From the NCBI GenBank assembly GCA_030747075.1, contig JASLLL010000017.1:1-52028 (forward strand): 52,028 nt of DNA, written 5' to 3'. Of the stretch, positions 1-9,088 are shown piece after piece (position 1 is the first letter of the stretch; each line of letters opens with the position of its first letter). The translations under genes were made by a program, and so were the position numbers. Source of the stretch: Gemmatimonadota bacterium (GTDB lineage Bacteria; ARS69). The notes beneath the pieces are model-generated. The model searched no databases and was not told the origin of the DNA. It saw only the letters and a program-made list of their open reading frames with translations.

Positions 1-1567
1 TCTGCACCTGCCGGATGACCGCATCCACCCGGTGCTGTCCGCCGCCCACCGCTTCCGACGACCAGCCGTACTCGTACACCGGATGCCCGGACCCGTAGCA
101 CCACGGGTCGAAGAACCAGCTCATGTCCTGACCGACCGTCGCGGAGGCGTCCGCGATGAAATCCGCCGTCACCGCGTTCCCGTACGCGTGCGCGGCCAGG
201 TAGTCGGTCATGACCTGCCAGAAGAGCGTGTCATTGTCCAGCACTCCGCGCAGCATATGCAGCACGCACGCACCCTTCTCGTAGTTCGTCACGCCCCACT
301 TGTCCGTCGGGTCGTACACGCCGTCCGGAACCCCCGAATTGATCACGCGATTCAGGAGGAAGCTCGTCACATACGAATGATAAGCTGCCAGACCGTCCCG
401 GTATTCGCGAAAGACCGCCTCGCTGTAGGTCGCGAACCCTTCTGAGAGCCAGATATCCCGCCAGTCTCCGTAGGTCGCGCAGTCGCCGTACCATTGATGG
501 GCCATCTCGTGCGAGAGAATGTCGTCGTAGTTGTTCGTGCTGTCCACGAGGGCCAGCTTGTGGCTCACGCAGGTCTGGTGTTCCATGTCGCCCTTGGCCG
601 TCGTCATGTACGCGAACTTGTCGAAGGGATAGGGCCCGTAGCGCGCTTCGAAGGCGGCCATCATCTGGTCGCAGAACCGGAAGCTGACCAGCGACTTCTT
701 CTTGTACCCCGGGTGATGGTAGTAGGTGATCCGTGCATCGTCCGAATCCGGCAGCGCCTTGTACGGCGCCACCGACATTGCCATCAGATAGGTGGAGGTC
801 GGGAAGTCGTGTGACCATCGCCAGGTGTGATCGGTCGCTGTGGAATCCACCGAAGTGTTCAGACCGTTCGCCACCGCGACAAGATCCAGCGGGACCGTCA
901 CATGGATGTCCACGGTGGCCTTGTCGCACGGCCAGTCGTAGCAGGGGAACCAGGTCTTCCCCATGGACGGCGGGTCACTGTAAAGCCCCACGCCCATCGA
1001 ATAAGCGTTTGCCGGATAGGGCGTAAACCAGAATCCGCCGAACCCGCCACCGCCTTCATTCTCCGGAGTACCGCCGTACGAAATGTCGACGGAAACCGTG
1101 TCGCCCATTCCGGCCGCTGCGGCCAGCGTGATGTCCAGCGCGTCCGACGCATGCGTGAAGGCCAGGGCGCTGCCGCCCACTTCCGTGACGGAGTACACGG
1201 TCAGTTCCGAGGTCAGGTCCAGCACCACGCTCGCAAGGCCGCTCGCCATCGAGACAAAGCGAACCACCGTGTTCCCCTCCAGGTTCGTTCCCGAAATGTC
1301 CACCTGCGAGAAGTTCAGTTCGTAGTGCAGCACATCGTAGTCGTGAGGACAGCCCTCCAGCACGCCGCGATGCGCACGCGCGCCCTCCGTGCCCGTTCGA
1401 AGGGCGGACCACGGGTCCCGCGCGTCGGGAACGCGCAGGCCTGCCAGCAGGCGGTCACGCGGATGATCGCCGGACCATGCCGGACGCGGCGCTGCGAGAG
1501 CGCCTGAGGACAGCGAGAGAAGTAACGAGGCGACGAGCACAACGGACGGGGCGATGCGGGCGTTCAT
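1..1567 (-). CDS. Secreted M1-family zinc aminopeptidase, C-terminus beyond window edge
   Basis: The protein is a gluzincin metallopeptidase that would remove N-terminal residues from peptides outside the cytoplasm. It begins with a signal peptide (residues 1-25, ending SGALA). The zinc site HEMAHQW lies at residues 353-359 and the third zinc ligand E376 follows in LSEGFATY, giving the HEXXH-(18)-E spacing of family M1. The exopeptidase motif upstream reads GDMEH. The ATG at 1567 has GGAGG five bases upstream. 522 codons are inside the window and no stop is reached, so any C-terminal domain is unseen. Related secreted proteins in this window end in a FlgD-like tail, so one may follow here (inference). 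The family is secure; the substrate is not known. Confidence 0.93.
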   Translation of the reverse strand, partial: MNARIAPSVVLVASLLLSLSSGALAAPRPAWSGDHPRDRLLAGLRVPDARDPWSALRTGTEGARAHRGVLEGCPHDYDVLHYELNFSQVDISGTNLEGNTVVRFVSMASGLASVVLDLTSELTVYSVTEVGGSALAFTHASDALDITLAAAAGMGDTVSVDISYGGTPENEGGGGFGGFWFTPYPANAYSMGVGLYSDPPSMGKTWFPCYDWPCDKATVDIHVTVPLDLVAVANGLNTSVDSTATDHTWRWSHDFPTSTYLMAMSVAPYKALPDSDDARITYYHHPGYKKKSLVSFRFCDQMMAAFEARYGPYPFDKFAYMTTAKGDMEHQTCVSHKLALVDSTNNYDDILSHEMAHQWYGDCATYGDWRDIWLSEGFATYSEAVFREYRDGLAAYHSYVTSFLLNRVINSGVPDGVYDPTDKWGVTNYEKGACVLHMLRGVLDNDTLFWQVMTDYLAAHAYGNAVTADFIADASATVGQDMSWFFDPWCYGSGHPVYEYGWSSEAVGGGQHRVDAVIRQVQ

Positions 1568-1676
1568 GGAATCCTCCGGGTGCGGGAACTCCCCCAAGGG
1601 TACCATGCCGACCGCCCGCATTTCTCGCGCAAGTCAGGCTTCCGGCGAGGCCGGGCGGCAAGTGGGCAGCCCCCCC

Positions 1677-2390
1677 CTACACCAGCGTCATCACCAGGAT
1701 CCCGGCGAAGAGCGCCGCGAGGCCCGCCGCACGCCCCCCTTCTCCCGAATGAACCTGCGGGAGAAGATGCGCCGTCGCGATGGCCAGGAAGGTTCCGGCG
1801 GAGACCGCCACCGCTGTGTGGACGAGCAGCGGCGAAAGTCCCTCCAGGACTGAGAACGCCAGGACTGCGCCCACCGGTGTCGCCAGCGAGAACCCGACAA
1901 TCAGAAGCGCAATTCGCGTCCGGGAGTACCCGCAGTGAAGCAGGATTCCGCTCAGCGACAGCGATGCCGGGAACTTGTGCAGAATGATCGCGGCCGCCAC
2001 CGCCCAGGACAGCTCCGGGATGGCAACGGCCGCTCCCAACGCCAAGCCGTCGATCAACGAATGAACCGTGATGCCGATGAACGCCGCCACTCCCATCCGG
2101 TGAAACGCGCACCCCTCCTCTTCGCAGGGATGGACCATAACGAACCGCTCGAGCACATAGATCAGGAGAAAGCCAGCGAGTACCGGCGGCCCCACATCCG
2201 GCCCGAGAAGTCCCACGGCTTCCGGAATCATATGCGTGAATGCGGCACCCAGAAGGACCCCCGTCCCGAATGCCAGAAGGAGACGGAGGGTCGCGCGGGG
2301 CCATTCCCTCGCAAGCGGGGCCAGCCCGCCCGCCAGTGTGAACAACACCGTGATCGCCAGAAGCCCGCCGAGACGAGTCAGGTCGTCCAT
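1677..2390 (-). CDS. ZIP-family metal transporter
   Basis: This 237-residue polytopic membrane protein belongs to the ZIP (zinc/iron-regulated transporter) family, which moves divalent metals into the cytoplasm. The family's metal-site helices are visible: HSLIDGLALG in the fourth helix and ILHKFPASLSLSG in the fifth, with an early HMIPE. A short loop with HPCEEEGCAFH adds possible metal-binding Cys and His. The ATG at 2390 is preferred over an in-frame start 78 bases upstream because it begins at the first hydrophobic stretch, has an AGGAAAGG-type ribosome site and lies 7 bases after the stop of the HflK-like gene. It is the last gene of the SPFH/metal operon. The metal and direction of transport are not shown by the sequence. 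Confidence 0.9.
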   Translation of the reverse strand: MDDLTRLGGLLAITVLFTLAGGLAPLAREWPRATLRLLLAFGTGVLLGAAFTHMIPEAVGLLGPDVGPPVLAGFLLIYVLERFVMVHPCEEEGCAFHRMGVAAFIGITVHSLIDGLALGAAVAIPELSWAVAAAIILHKFPASLSLSGILLHCGYSRTRIALLIVGFSLATPVGAVLAFSVLEGLSPLLVHTAVAVSAGTFLAIATAHLLPQVHSGEGGRAAGLAALFAGILVMTLV

Positions 2391-2397
2391 GAAGCGC

Positions 2398-3321
2398 CTA
2401 CCTTTCCTGCGGAAGGTCGATGATACGCAGGCCGAAGTTCGGGCCCTCCGCGCCGCGGTCCAGCACATATCGCTTCACGCGCGGCAGCACCACCTCCAGC
2501 GTCTCCAGGTACAGGCGTCGACGCGTGGCATCCGGGTTGTGGCGGTACTCTTCGCGCACTGCGTCCAGCCGACCCATCTCCCCCTCCGCCTGCGCGACCC
2601 GGGCGTCCGCGACCCCGTGCGCTCTCTCCAGCGTCCAGGTGGCTTCGCCCCGTGCACGAGGCAACACGGAGTTTGCATAGCCGGTCGCCTCGTTGATGAT
2701 GCGCTCCCTGTCCGCCGATGCGTTGGAGACATCGCGGAAGACATCGAGCACCTGACTTGGCGGGTCTACGGAGAGCAGGTTCATCGAGCCGATGGAGATC
2801 CCGACCCCCAGGTCATCGAGCCGTGCCTGCGTCTTTTCGCGAGCGACCCGCGTGATCTCCGGGCGACTCACGGTCAGGGCATCGTCCACGCCCATCCCGC
2901 CGAGGAGAGCGGTGAGTTCCGCCTCCACGATCCTCGCCATCAGGAACTGCGCCTCTTCCGAACGGTAGAGGTATCCCGGAAGGTCCACCACCGTGTACTG
3001 GATCATCATCTTCATCGAGAGGATATTCGTGTCGCCCGTCAACCAGAGCGAAAGCTCCTCCGGCGACGGGATCCCGCGAAGGAAGTCGCGCGTGATCATC
3101 CCGACACCCATCTTGTAGGCCGTCGTCGTGCGGAACTTCTCGTGCGACTCCACCGGCCACGGCACCCGATAGTGAACGCCGGAAGGCACCGCCCGTGCGA
3201 CGACCCGTCCAAACCGTTTGACGACGGCCTGCTCCTCGGGAGCCACGGTATAGATACCGCTCCCCAGCCAGACCAGCACGAGAAGCGCCCCCACCCCCCG
3301 GGCCAACTTGACGCGCGTCAT
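2398..3321 (-). CDS. HflK-like SPFH (band 7) membrane protein, second copy
   Basis: The 307-residue protein has one N-terminal membrane helix (about residues 8-25), then an SPFH/band-7 domain starting at TVAPEEQAVVKRFG and an Ala/Arg/Glu-rich coiled region (about residues 210-260). This is the layout of HflK, which with HflC forms membrane rings around the FtsH protease in well-studied bacteria. The ATG at 3321 has GGAGG seven bases upstream and overlaps the TGA of hflC by one base; a GTG three bases earlier is possible. It is a second HflK-type protein beside the HflK domain fused to the permease in the same operon. Its exact partner is unknown. Confidence 0.85.
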   Translation of the reverse strand: MTRVKLARGVGALLVLVWLGSGIYTVAPEEQAVVKRFGRVVARAVPSGVHYRVPWPVESHEKFRTTTAYKMGVGMITRDFLRGIPSPEELSLWLTGDTNILSMKMMIQYTVVDLPGYLYRSEEAQFLMARIVEAELTALLGGMGVDDALTVSRPEITRVAREKTQARLDDLGVGISIGSMNLLSVDPPSQVLDVFRDVSNASADRERIINEATGYANSVLPRARGEATWTLERAHGVADARVAQAEGEMGRLDAVREEYRHNPDATRRRLYLETLEVVLPRVKRYVLDRGAEGPNFGLRIIDLPQER

Positions 3322-4217
3322 CACTTCGCCTCCGCCATGCCGTCCACGCCCTCGGTCAGAAGCCGCATGATCTCCGCATCCGCCGGGAGGATGAGCGTGG
3401 TGTTGTCATCCAGGAAAGTCCGATACGCCTCCAGAGTTCGGGTGAACTCGTAGAAGCCGGGGTCTCGGGCGATGGCCTCTCCGTAGATGCGCGTGGCCTC
3501 GGCCTCTCCCCGTCCGCGAATGATCTCCGCGTCCCGGTATGCCTCCGAGAGAATCCGGCTCTCCTCGCGATCCGCCTGCGCACGGATCTTCCGCGCTTCT
3601 TCTTCTCCCTCCGACCGGTATCGGCGCGCAATCATCTCGCGCTCCGCCCGCATTCGTTCGAAAACACTCCGCCGGTTCTGATCCGGAAACGCCAGTCGCT
3701 TCACATCGAAATCCACGACCTCGATCCCGAACTCCTCGCCCGCCACCTTGTGCACCGCCTCTTCGATCGAATCCACCATCTCGCGGAGCCGCCGCGCGGA
3801 CGCGTCGGTGTTGATCAGTTCGTCGAAGGGAATCGCTCCGAGAGACGCCCCCAGTTCGGAGGAGATCACATCCGTCATCTGCCCCAGCGCGGCCGCTTCG
3901 GAAGGGATGGCCCGGTAGTACCTCAGTGGATCTCCCACGCGCCACAGCGCGAAGGACGCCACGACGATGTTCTTCTTGTCCTTCGTGAGGTACTCGGCCT
4001 GTACCGGTTCAAACAGGCGAAGCCGGGCGTCAAAGTGGCGCACCTGCTGTACAAACGGAATGCGAAACCGAAGCCCCGGTTCGGTGACCACCTGAACCGG
4101 ATCTCCGAACTGTGTCACCACGGCGGACTCCGTGACATCCACCGTGAATACCGACGCATAGATCACGACGCCCGCGACCACCGCGCCGAGGACGGCATTC
4201 CTCGTTCCTGATGTCAC
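3321..4217 (-). CDS. hflC: HflC-like SPFH protein (FtsH modulator type)
   Basis: This 298-residue protein resembles HflC: a single N-terminal transmembrane helix, the SPFH start VDVTESAVVTQFG, the HflC-typical FDARLRLFEP, and a basic helical run with RMRAEREMIARRYRSEGEEE near residues 190-210. HflC pairs with HflK and modulates the FtsH membrane protease. I chose the GTG at 4217 because GGAGG lies eight bases upstream; the frame is open further upstream but would run into the preceding gene. It follows the permease-HflK gene by 40 bases and overlaps the next HflK-like gene, so all are probably one transcript. HflC identity is strong. A link to FtsH here is inferred, since no ftsH is in the window. 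Confidence 0.88.
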   Translation of the reverse strand: MTSGTRNAVLGAVVAGVVIYASVFTVDVTESAVVTQFGDPVQVVTEPGLRFRIPFVQQVRHFDARLRLFEPVQAEYLTKDKKNIVVASFALWRVGDPLRYYRAIPSEAAALGQMTDVISSELGASLGAIPFDELINTDASARRLREMVDSIEEAVHKVAGEEFGIEVVDFDVKRLAFPDQNRRSVFERMRAEREMIARRYRSEGEEEARKIRAQADREESRILSEAYRDAEIIRGRGEAEATRIYGEAIARDPGFYEFTRTLEAYRTFLDDNTTLILPADAEIMRLLTEGVDGMAEAK

Positions 4218-4257
4218 CTCACTCACCTCCGTTCGCGTGCTAAGTCTTTCGTGTCGA

Positions 4258-6390
4258 TCAGTTTTCCGCGCCTCCCGCGGACGGAGGCGACGCTCCCTCG
4301 AAAACCCGCGTGCCGCCGCCACTCTCAACCCCGGGCGAACCCGGGATCCACAGATCCAGCGCTCCTGCCTGAACTCCTCCGGGACGAATGACCTTCCGGC
4401 TGCCGCTCAACACATCCTCGATGGCTTCCAGATACATCCTGAGGCGCGATGCCTCCTCGTGGGCGCGAAAGGCCTCCGCTCTCTGGAAGAGGCTCCTGGA
4501 CTCCCCTTCGGCCATCCGAATGGTGCGGTCCGCCTGGCCCTCGGCCGCGGCCCGATCCCCCGCAGCCTCGCCGCGCGCGAGAATCACCGTCTCCGCCTGG
4601 TACCGCCAGGCGATGTTCACAGCCGTCTGCTTGTCCTCCTGCGCGCTCGCGACATCCCGGAACGCCGCGTGAACCTCCGGCGGCGCGTGGACGGACCGCA
4701 CGCCGAACGCCAGCACATCCACTCCCAACCCGATCTCCTGCACGCGCCGCCGCACGCCTTCTCGAACGCTCTCCTCCAGGCTCCTCCGCTCTTCGGTGTA
4801 GACTCCGTCGATGGGCCGCGCCGCCAGTTCGTCGAGAAGCTCCCCCATCGTCTCTTGCCGAAGCACCTCCTCTGGATCAGCGAAGCCCCAGACGAACGCG
4901 CCCGCGTCCGACACCCGATACCGAAGGACCGCCTTGGCGTCGAGAATGTTGCCGTCGCCCGTCAGGTGGAGAGACTCCTCCTCCAGGCGGCGATTGCCCA
5001 CGGCACCCGGATACAGCGACTCGGCGCCACCCGGAGTCCGGGAGCGAAAGCCAATCTCCACACGCCGCACGCTTCCCGTGGACACGAGCCGCGCCGTCTC
5101 CAGCGGGATGGGAAGCTTCGCGTGGATCCCTTCGGCCAGCGGCCCGCCGCGCGGCGCCCCGAAACGCTGCACCAGCCCCTGATACCCCGGCGGCACCACG
5201 AGCACGCAGGTGGACGCGACGAAGAGGAGAAGCGCGACCAGCACCAGAATGAGAAAGGCGCGACCCGACGGACGAAGACCGGTCACCCGCGCGATCCCGT
5301 TCCCGACGGCACGAAACTCCGCAGGGGCGGACGCTCGACGGAACGACCGCACCAAAAGCCCCGTGAACACCACGACCGCAGGCCAGACGATCCACCCCGG
5401 AAGACCCCGGGCGGCGGCGGACACTTCGGCCAGATCCATGCCCGACGCACCATAGACCCCATCCAGGAGTGTCCCGAGCAGAAGACTCATCCCGGCGATC
5501 ATCGAGATGTAGATCACCATGACCCGACGCCCGAAGCTCCGGGCAAGGATGGCCAGTGACCCAATGTTCGTGGCCGGTCCCGCCAGCAGAAACACCAGCG
5601 CCGCGCCCGGTGAGAGTCCTTTCAGCACGAGAGCCGCGGCGATCGGCGTGGAAGCGGAAGCGCAGATGTACATGGGGATCCCGATGAGCAGCATGATGAC
5701 CATCGGCGCCGCCCCTTCCGACAAATACCGCGTCACGATCTCCGCGGGCAGAAAGACGGAAATCAACGCGGAGATCACCAGTCCGCCCAGCATCCAGTGC
5801 GAGGTCTCGTCGAACAGTTCCCGGAAGGCCCCGGGGAAGCCCCGGCGAAGCCGGACGCCGATGCTCCCGGCGGGCGGCGCATCCGCCTCGGGCTCCTCCG
5901 CCACGCAGTCCGCGCAGGAAATCTCCTCCGGGGGCGCTTCGTCTTTCGATTCGGGCTCGGGTTCGCGCTCCGAACGCCCCCCGAACGCTTCGACCGCAAA
6001 CCCCGCGCTGAGCGCGGTCACCAGCGCCGAGAATGGCCGGAACAGCGTCATCACCGGATCCATGAGGCCGTAGGTGAGCGCGATCGAGTCGATACCGGTC
6101 TCCGGGGTGGAAATCAGAAAGGAGATGGTCGCGCCGCGCCCCGCGCCCCGCTTGCGGAGAGCCAGCGCCGTGGGCAGGACGGAGCAGGAGCAGAGCGGGA
6201 GCGGAATCCCCAGGAGCGACGCCAGGAAGATGGACCGCACTCGGCCACCACCCAGAAGCCTCTGGACCGCGCCCACCGGCATGAGCACCTGGATGCACCC
6301 GGCGACTGCGAATCCCAGAAGGATGAAGGGCGATGCCTCGCGGAAGACGGCGAGCAGTTCGCGCGGGAATGCGGTAAGAACCTCGGGCAC
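4258..6390 (-). CDS. Cu/Zn-efflux-type permease fused to an HflK-like SPFH domain
   Basis: The 710-residue protein joins two families. Residues 1-355 are a permease of the DUF318/ArsP superfamily, closest in motif to the SO_0444 Cu/Zn efflux type: GIPLPLCSCSVLP (Cys67, Cys69), FLISTPETGIDSI, MYICASAST (Cys243) and AGPATNIGSLA. A cytosolic acidic linker (about 138-175) carries a CADC pair (Cys159, Cys162). A further transmembrane helix (about 378-398) leads into an SPFH domain starting VVPPGYQGLVQRFG, followed by a helical Ala/Glu/Arg region and a Gly/Pro-rich tail. The start is the GTG at 6390 with GGAGG ten bases upstream; nothing before it resembles the family. Metal export with SPFH scaffolding is inference. 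The open frame is continuous, with no sign of a sequencing fusion. Confidence 0.88.
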   Translation of the reverse strand: MPEVLTAFPRELLAVFREASPFILLGFAVAGCIQVLMPVGAVQRLLGGGRVRSIFLASLLGIPLPLCSCSVLPTALALRKRGAGRGATISFLISTPETGIDSIALTYGLMDPVMTLFRPFSALVTALSAGFAVEAFGGRSEREPEPESKDEAPPEEISCADCVAEEPEADAPPAGSIGVRLRRGFPGAFRELFDETSHWMLGGLVISALISVFLPAEIVTRYLSEGAAPMVIMLLIGIPMYICASASTPIAAALVLKGLSPGAALVFLLAGPATNIGSLAILARSFGRRVMVIYISMIAGMSLLLGTLLDGVYGASGMDLAEVSAAARGLPGWIVWPAVVVFTGLLVRSFRRASAPAEFRAVGNGIARVTGLRPSGRAFLILVLVALLLFVASTCVLVVPPGYQGLVQRFGAPRGGPLAEGIHAKLPIPLETARLVSTGSVRRVEIGFRSRTPGGAESLYPGAVGNRRLEEESLHLTGDGNILDAKAVLRYRVSDAGAFVWGFADPEEVLRQETMGELLDELAARPIDGVYTEERRSLEESVREGVRRRVQEIGLGVDVLAFGVRSVHAPPEVHAAFRDVASAQEDKQTAVNIAWRYQAETVILARGEAAGDRAAAEGQADRTIRMAEGESRSLFQRAEAFRAHEEASRLRMYLEAIEDVLSGSRKVIRPGGVQAGALDLWIPGSPGVESGGGTRVFEGASPPSAGGAEN

Positions 6391-6548
6391 GGTCGCCTTG
6401 CCTCCGAAAATGGGGAAATGAACGCTCCCCCGACCCCCGGTCACGGTAGTGCCTGAACCCGGAAGAGGCAAGGACGCCGTCCGAACGACATCCACGGACC
6501 ATGTCAGCGTCATGAACGACGGGTATGGTCCGAAACGGCCGAAAGCCC

Positions 6549-6554
6549 TACAAT
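6549..6554 (+). promoter_or_regulatory. Possible -10 element (TACAAT) for the membrane/TPR gene
   Basis: TACAAT lies 36 bases before the chosen ATG in the 199-base divergent gap between this gene and the permease-HflK gene. No convincing -35 hexamer stands at 17-18 bases upstream, so this is only suggestive. Confidence 0.3.
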
Positions 6555-6589
6555 GTCGCGTTCTTGTCGCGCCTCGCATGGAGAGACTC

Positions 6590-8374
6590 ATGAAACGACT
6601 GCCGGATTGGGACATGGCCGCACTGTTCGCCTTCGCGCTGGTTGTCCGCGGGCTGGGTCTCGCGGAGCCGACGCCGGAGTCGATCACCCGCGTTCTCGTG
6701 GCGGGGATCTCCTGCGCGGCACTGGGGGCGGCAGGCCGGGTTCTCTCCGGCCACCGCATCGGGCTGCTTGCGGGAGCGCTCCTGGCCGCCTCCCCGCACG
6801 CCGTTCAGGATGCGCTCCTGGACTCGGCGGGCATCGGCGTCGTGGCGCTGGTTTCCGCGGCCCTTGCGGCACTGGCATCCTATGCTCGCAAGCCGGGGCT
6901 TCCGCTGGCGATCGCCACCGGCGCCTTCGTCGGTGGCGCGGCCGCGTTCCGCCCGGGTGCCCTGGCGCTTCTCGTGGCGCTCCCCTTCGCCCCGGGCAGC
7001 CGCGCCCGCTTTGTCGCAGCGGCCTTCGCGGCGGCGGTCGCCGTCTTTTTCGCCGCCGACTCCTCCGGCCCGCTGAACTTCGCAGGTTCTCTTGCCACAG
7101 GATTCCCCGCGGCCATGCCCGGTGGGCCGTCTCCGCTGATCGCGGCGGCCCGCGCGCTTCTTCCGGCAGCCGGGGCTGCCACGCTGCTCCTTGCGCTCCC
7201 GGGCGCAGCCGCCATATTCCGCCGCCGCGACCGCAGCGCGGGCGTGGTGATCTGGGCCGCGCTCTTCCTGACACTGGGAATGCTCCTCGACAAGACTCAC
7301 GGCCCGGCGGGGGTCTTCCCGATCGTGCCGACCATTCAGCTTCTGGCCGCCTACGGAGTGGCGCACGCCGCCTCGCTCACCGGTCGCAGGCATCTCCCGC
7401 CCCCCCTGACCGCGGGAGTCGTGGCGGTCCTTCTGGCGCTGTCGCTCCACGGGTCCGTGCGCGGGGCCGCGGGGCATCACGCACCCACGCCGGGGGAAGA
7501 AGCGCTCCGCTGGATCCGCGCAAACCTCACCCCGGGAGACGCGATCCTTGCGGAGTCGGGCAGCCTCCCGAAGGACCGGGGCGGACTTCCCATTCACGAC
7601 ACGATTCCCCGCACCTCGGGGGCTCTGGAGTCGGGCATCGTCAAGGATCCTCATCTGTCCCAGATGTTCCCCTACGCACTGCTCTCGCTTCCGCCGTCCA
7701 CCGAACCGGCGCGACCCGACCCCATCCAGAACGCATGGGCAACTTTCCTCACCGATGAATGGGAAGCAGCCGCCCGCTTCGAGGCACGCTACCCGCGGGA
7801 GCCGTCGCTCCTTCTGCTGCGCCGCCCGGAGGGCTTTCGCGTGGAAGGGACACGCGTGAAGGACTTCGTCGCGATGCTCCGCGACTCCACCCTCTCCGCC
7901 GCCCGGGACACCAGCAGCCTCTTTACCGACTGGCTTCTGGACGGAGGCACTCTCCTCCGCGCCACCGGATCGCTGCGCCAGGCCCGTGTTTTTCTGGCAA
8001 TGGCGGTCGAGCGCTCCCCGGCCCTCGAAACCCACTACCAGCTCGCTCTGGCGCTCCTGCTTCTGGAGGAAGAGGACGCAGCACTGGAGGCGTTCCTTCT
8101 GGCGCTGGCCGACGATCCCTTCCACGGTGGATGCCACTTCAATGTCGGGACCATTCTGGAAAAGCAAGAGGACTACCAGGGCGCCGCCATCGAGTACGAA
8201 GCCGCGATCAAGTCTCTGGAAGACCCGTCCCCCGCGCTCGCGCGGTTGGGTGCACTGCTCGCCATGCTGGGAGATCGTGAGGGAGCGCAAGCACAACTCG
8301 AAGCGCTCTCCACGATTGCACCCGCCAGCGAAGCGGAGTCTTTCCTCCGGAGTTTCCTGAACGAAACGCCCTGA
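6590..8374 (+). CDS. Polytopic membrane protein with C-terminal TPR repeats
   Basis: The N-terminal 300 residues of this 594-residue protein form many Ala/Leu-rich membrane segments (starting DMAALFAFALVVRGLGL). Their overall look is that of a GT-C/ArnT-type glycosyltransferase, but I do not see a convincing catalytic acidic motif in the first loop. A periplasmic section follows, and the last 120 residues read as tetratricopeptide repeats (for example ETHYQLALALLLLEEEDAALEAF in pieces, then GTILEKQEDYQGAAIEYEAA). I chose the ATG at 6590, preceded by GGAGAG, over upstream in-frame ATGs that would add non-membrane sequence. It is divergent from the metal operon. Function not assigned: a protein-glycosylation or envelope-assembly role is possible. 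Confidence 0.75.
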   Translation: MKRLPDWDMAALFAFALVVRGLGLAEPTPESITRVLVAGISCAALGAAGRVLSGHRIGLLAGALLAASPHAVQDALLDSAGIGVVALVSAALAALASYARKPGLPLAIATGAFVGGAAAFRPGALALLVALPFAPGSRARFVAAAFAAAVAVFFAADSSGPLNFAGSLATGFPAAMPGGPSPLIAAARALLPAAGAATLLLALPGAAAIFRRRDRSAGVVIWAALFLTLGMLLDKTHGPAGVFPIVPTIQLLAAYGVAHAASLTGRRHLPPPLTAGVVAVLLALSLHGSVRGAAGHHAPTPGEEALRWIRANLTPGDAILAESGSLPKDRGGLPIHDTIPRTSGALESGIVKDPHLSQMFPYALLSLPPSTEPARPDPIQNAWATFLTDEWEAAARFEARYPREPSLLLLRRPEGFRVEGTRVKDFVAMLRDSTLSAARDTSSLFTDWLLDGGTLLRATGSLRQARVFLAMAVERSPALETHYQLALALLLLEEEDAALEAFLLALADDPFHGGCHFNVGTILEKQEDYQGAAIEYEAAIKSLEDPSPALARLGALLAMLGDREGAQAQLEALSTIAPASEAESFLRSFLNETP

Positions 8375-8387
8375 TCGCGGCCCGCCC

Positions 8388-8416
8388 TTGACCCGTGTTC
8401 GGCACCTGTCTATCTT
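8388..8416 (+). promoter_or_regulatory. Sigma-70-type promoter of the superoxide dismutase gene
   Basis: TTGACC (8388-8393) and TATCTT (8411-8416) are separated by exactly 17 bases. This is the best promoter match I found in the window. It sits 41 bases before the dismutase ATG and just after the stop of the upstream gene, so the dismutase can be transcribed alone. Confidence 0.72.
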
Positions 8417-8456
8417 CGCCGGGTTCTGTCAATCACGCCCCTGCCGGAGACTACTC

Positions 8457-9071
8457 ATGGCCCACACTCTTCCGCCGCTTCCCTACGACTACGACGCACT
8501 CGAACCCCACATCGACGCAGAGACCATGCGCCTCCATCACGACATCCACCATCAGGGATATGTGAATGGACTGAACGCAGCCGAAGAGAAGCTGGCCGCG
8601 ATGCGAGACGGCGGAGACTTCGCCGCCATCCAGGCCGTGGAGCGGGCGCTGGCCTTCCACGGATCCGGCCACTTCAATCACTGCATCTTCTGGGAGAACA
8701 TGAGCCCGGACGGTGGAGGGGAACCCACCGGGGACCTCGCGGCGAAGATCGGCGCGGACTTCGGAAGCCACGACGCCTTCCGCGCACACTTCAGTCAGGC
8801 CGCGGCCACTGTGGAGGGGAACGGCTGGGGCATCCTCGCATGGAATCCCGCGACGGAGCGTCTGCAGGTGCTCGCCGCCATGAACCACCAGAACCAGGGT
8901 ATTCACGGAAGCATCCCGTTGCTTGTGCTGGATGTCTGGGAGCACGCGTACTACCTCAAGTACCAGAACAAGCGCCCGGCCTATATCGAGGCCTGGTGGA
9001 ATGTCGTGAACTGGAAGAATGTCGCGGACCGGTTCGACCGGGCCACTTGCCTCGCCGGGCAGTCCGCCTGA
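8457..9071 (+). CDS. sodA: Superoxide dismutase (Mn/Fe family)
   Basis: The 204-residue enzyme converts superoxide to hydrogen peroxide and oxygen in the cytoplasm; there is no signal peptide. All four metal ligands of the Mn/Fe superfamily are present: His27 in LHHDIHHQGYVN, His75 in HFNHCIFWENM, and Asp159 and His163 in LDVWEHAYY. The family signature DVWEHAYY and the Trp-rich WWNVVNW end are intact, and the length is normal. The ATG at 8457 has GGAG seven bases upstream; an in-frame upstream start would add 23 non-family residues. Whether it uses Mn or Fe cannot be fixed by eye. It has its own promoter and a strong hairpin after the stop. Confidence 0.97.
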   Translation: MAHTLPPLPYDYDALEPHIDAETMRLHHDIHHQGYVNGLNAAEEKLAAMRDGGDFAAIQAVERALAFHGSGHFNHCIFWENMSPDGGGEPTGDLAAKIGADFGSHDAFRAHFSQAAATVEGNGWGILAWNPATERLQVLAAMNHQNQGIHGSIPLLVLDVWEHAYYLKYQNKRPAYIEAWWNVVNWKNVADRFDRATCLAGQSA

Positions 9072-9088
9072 CCCGGTTCCGTGAATCG

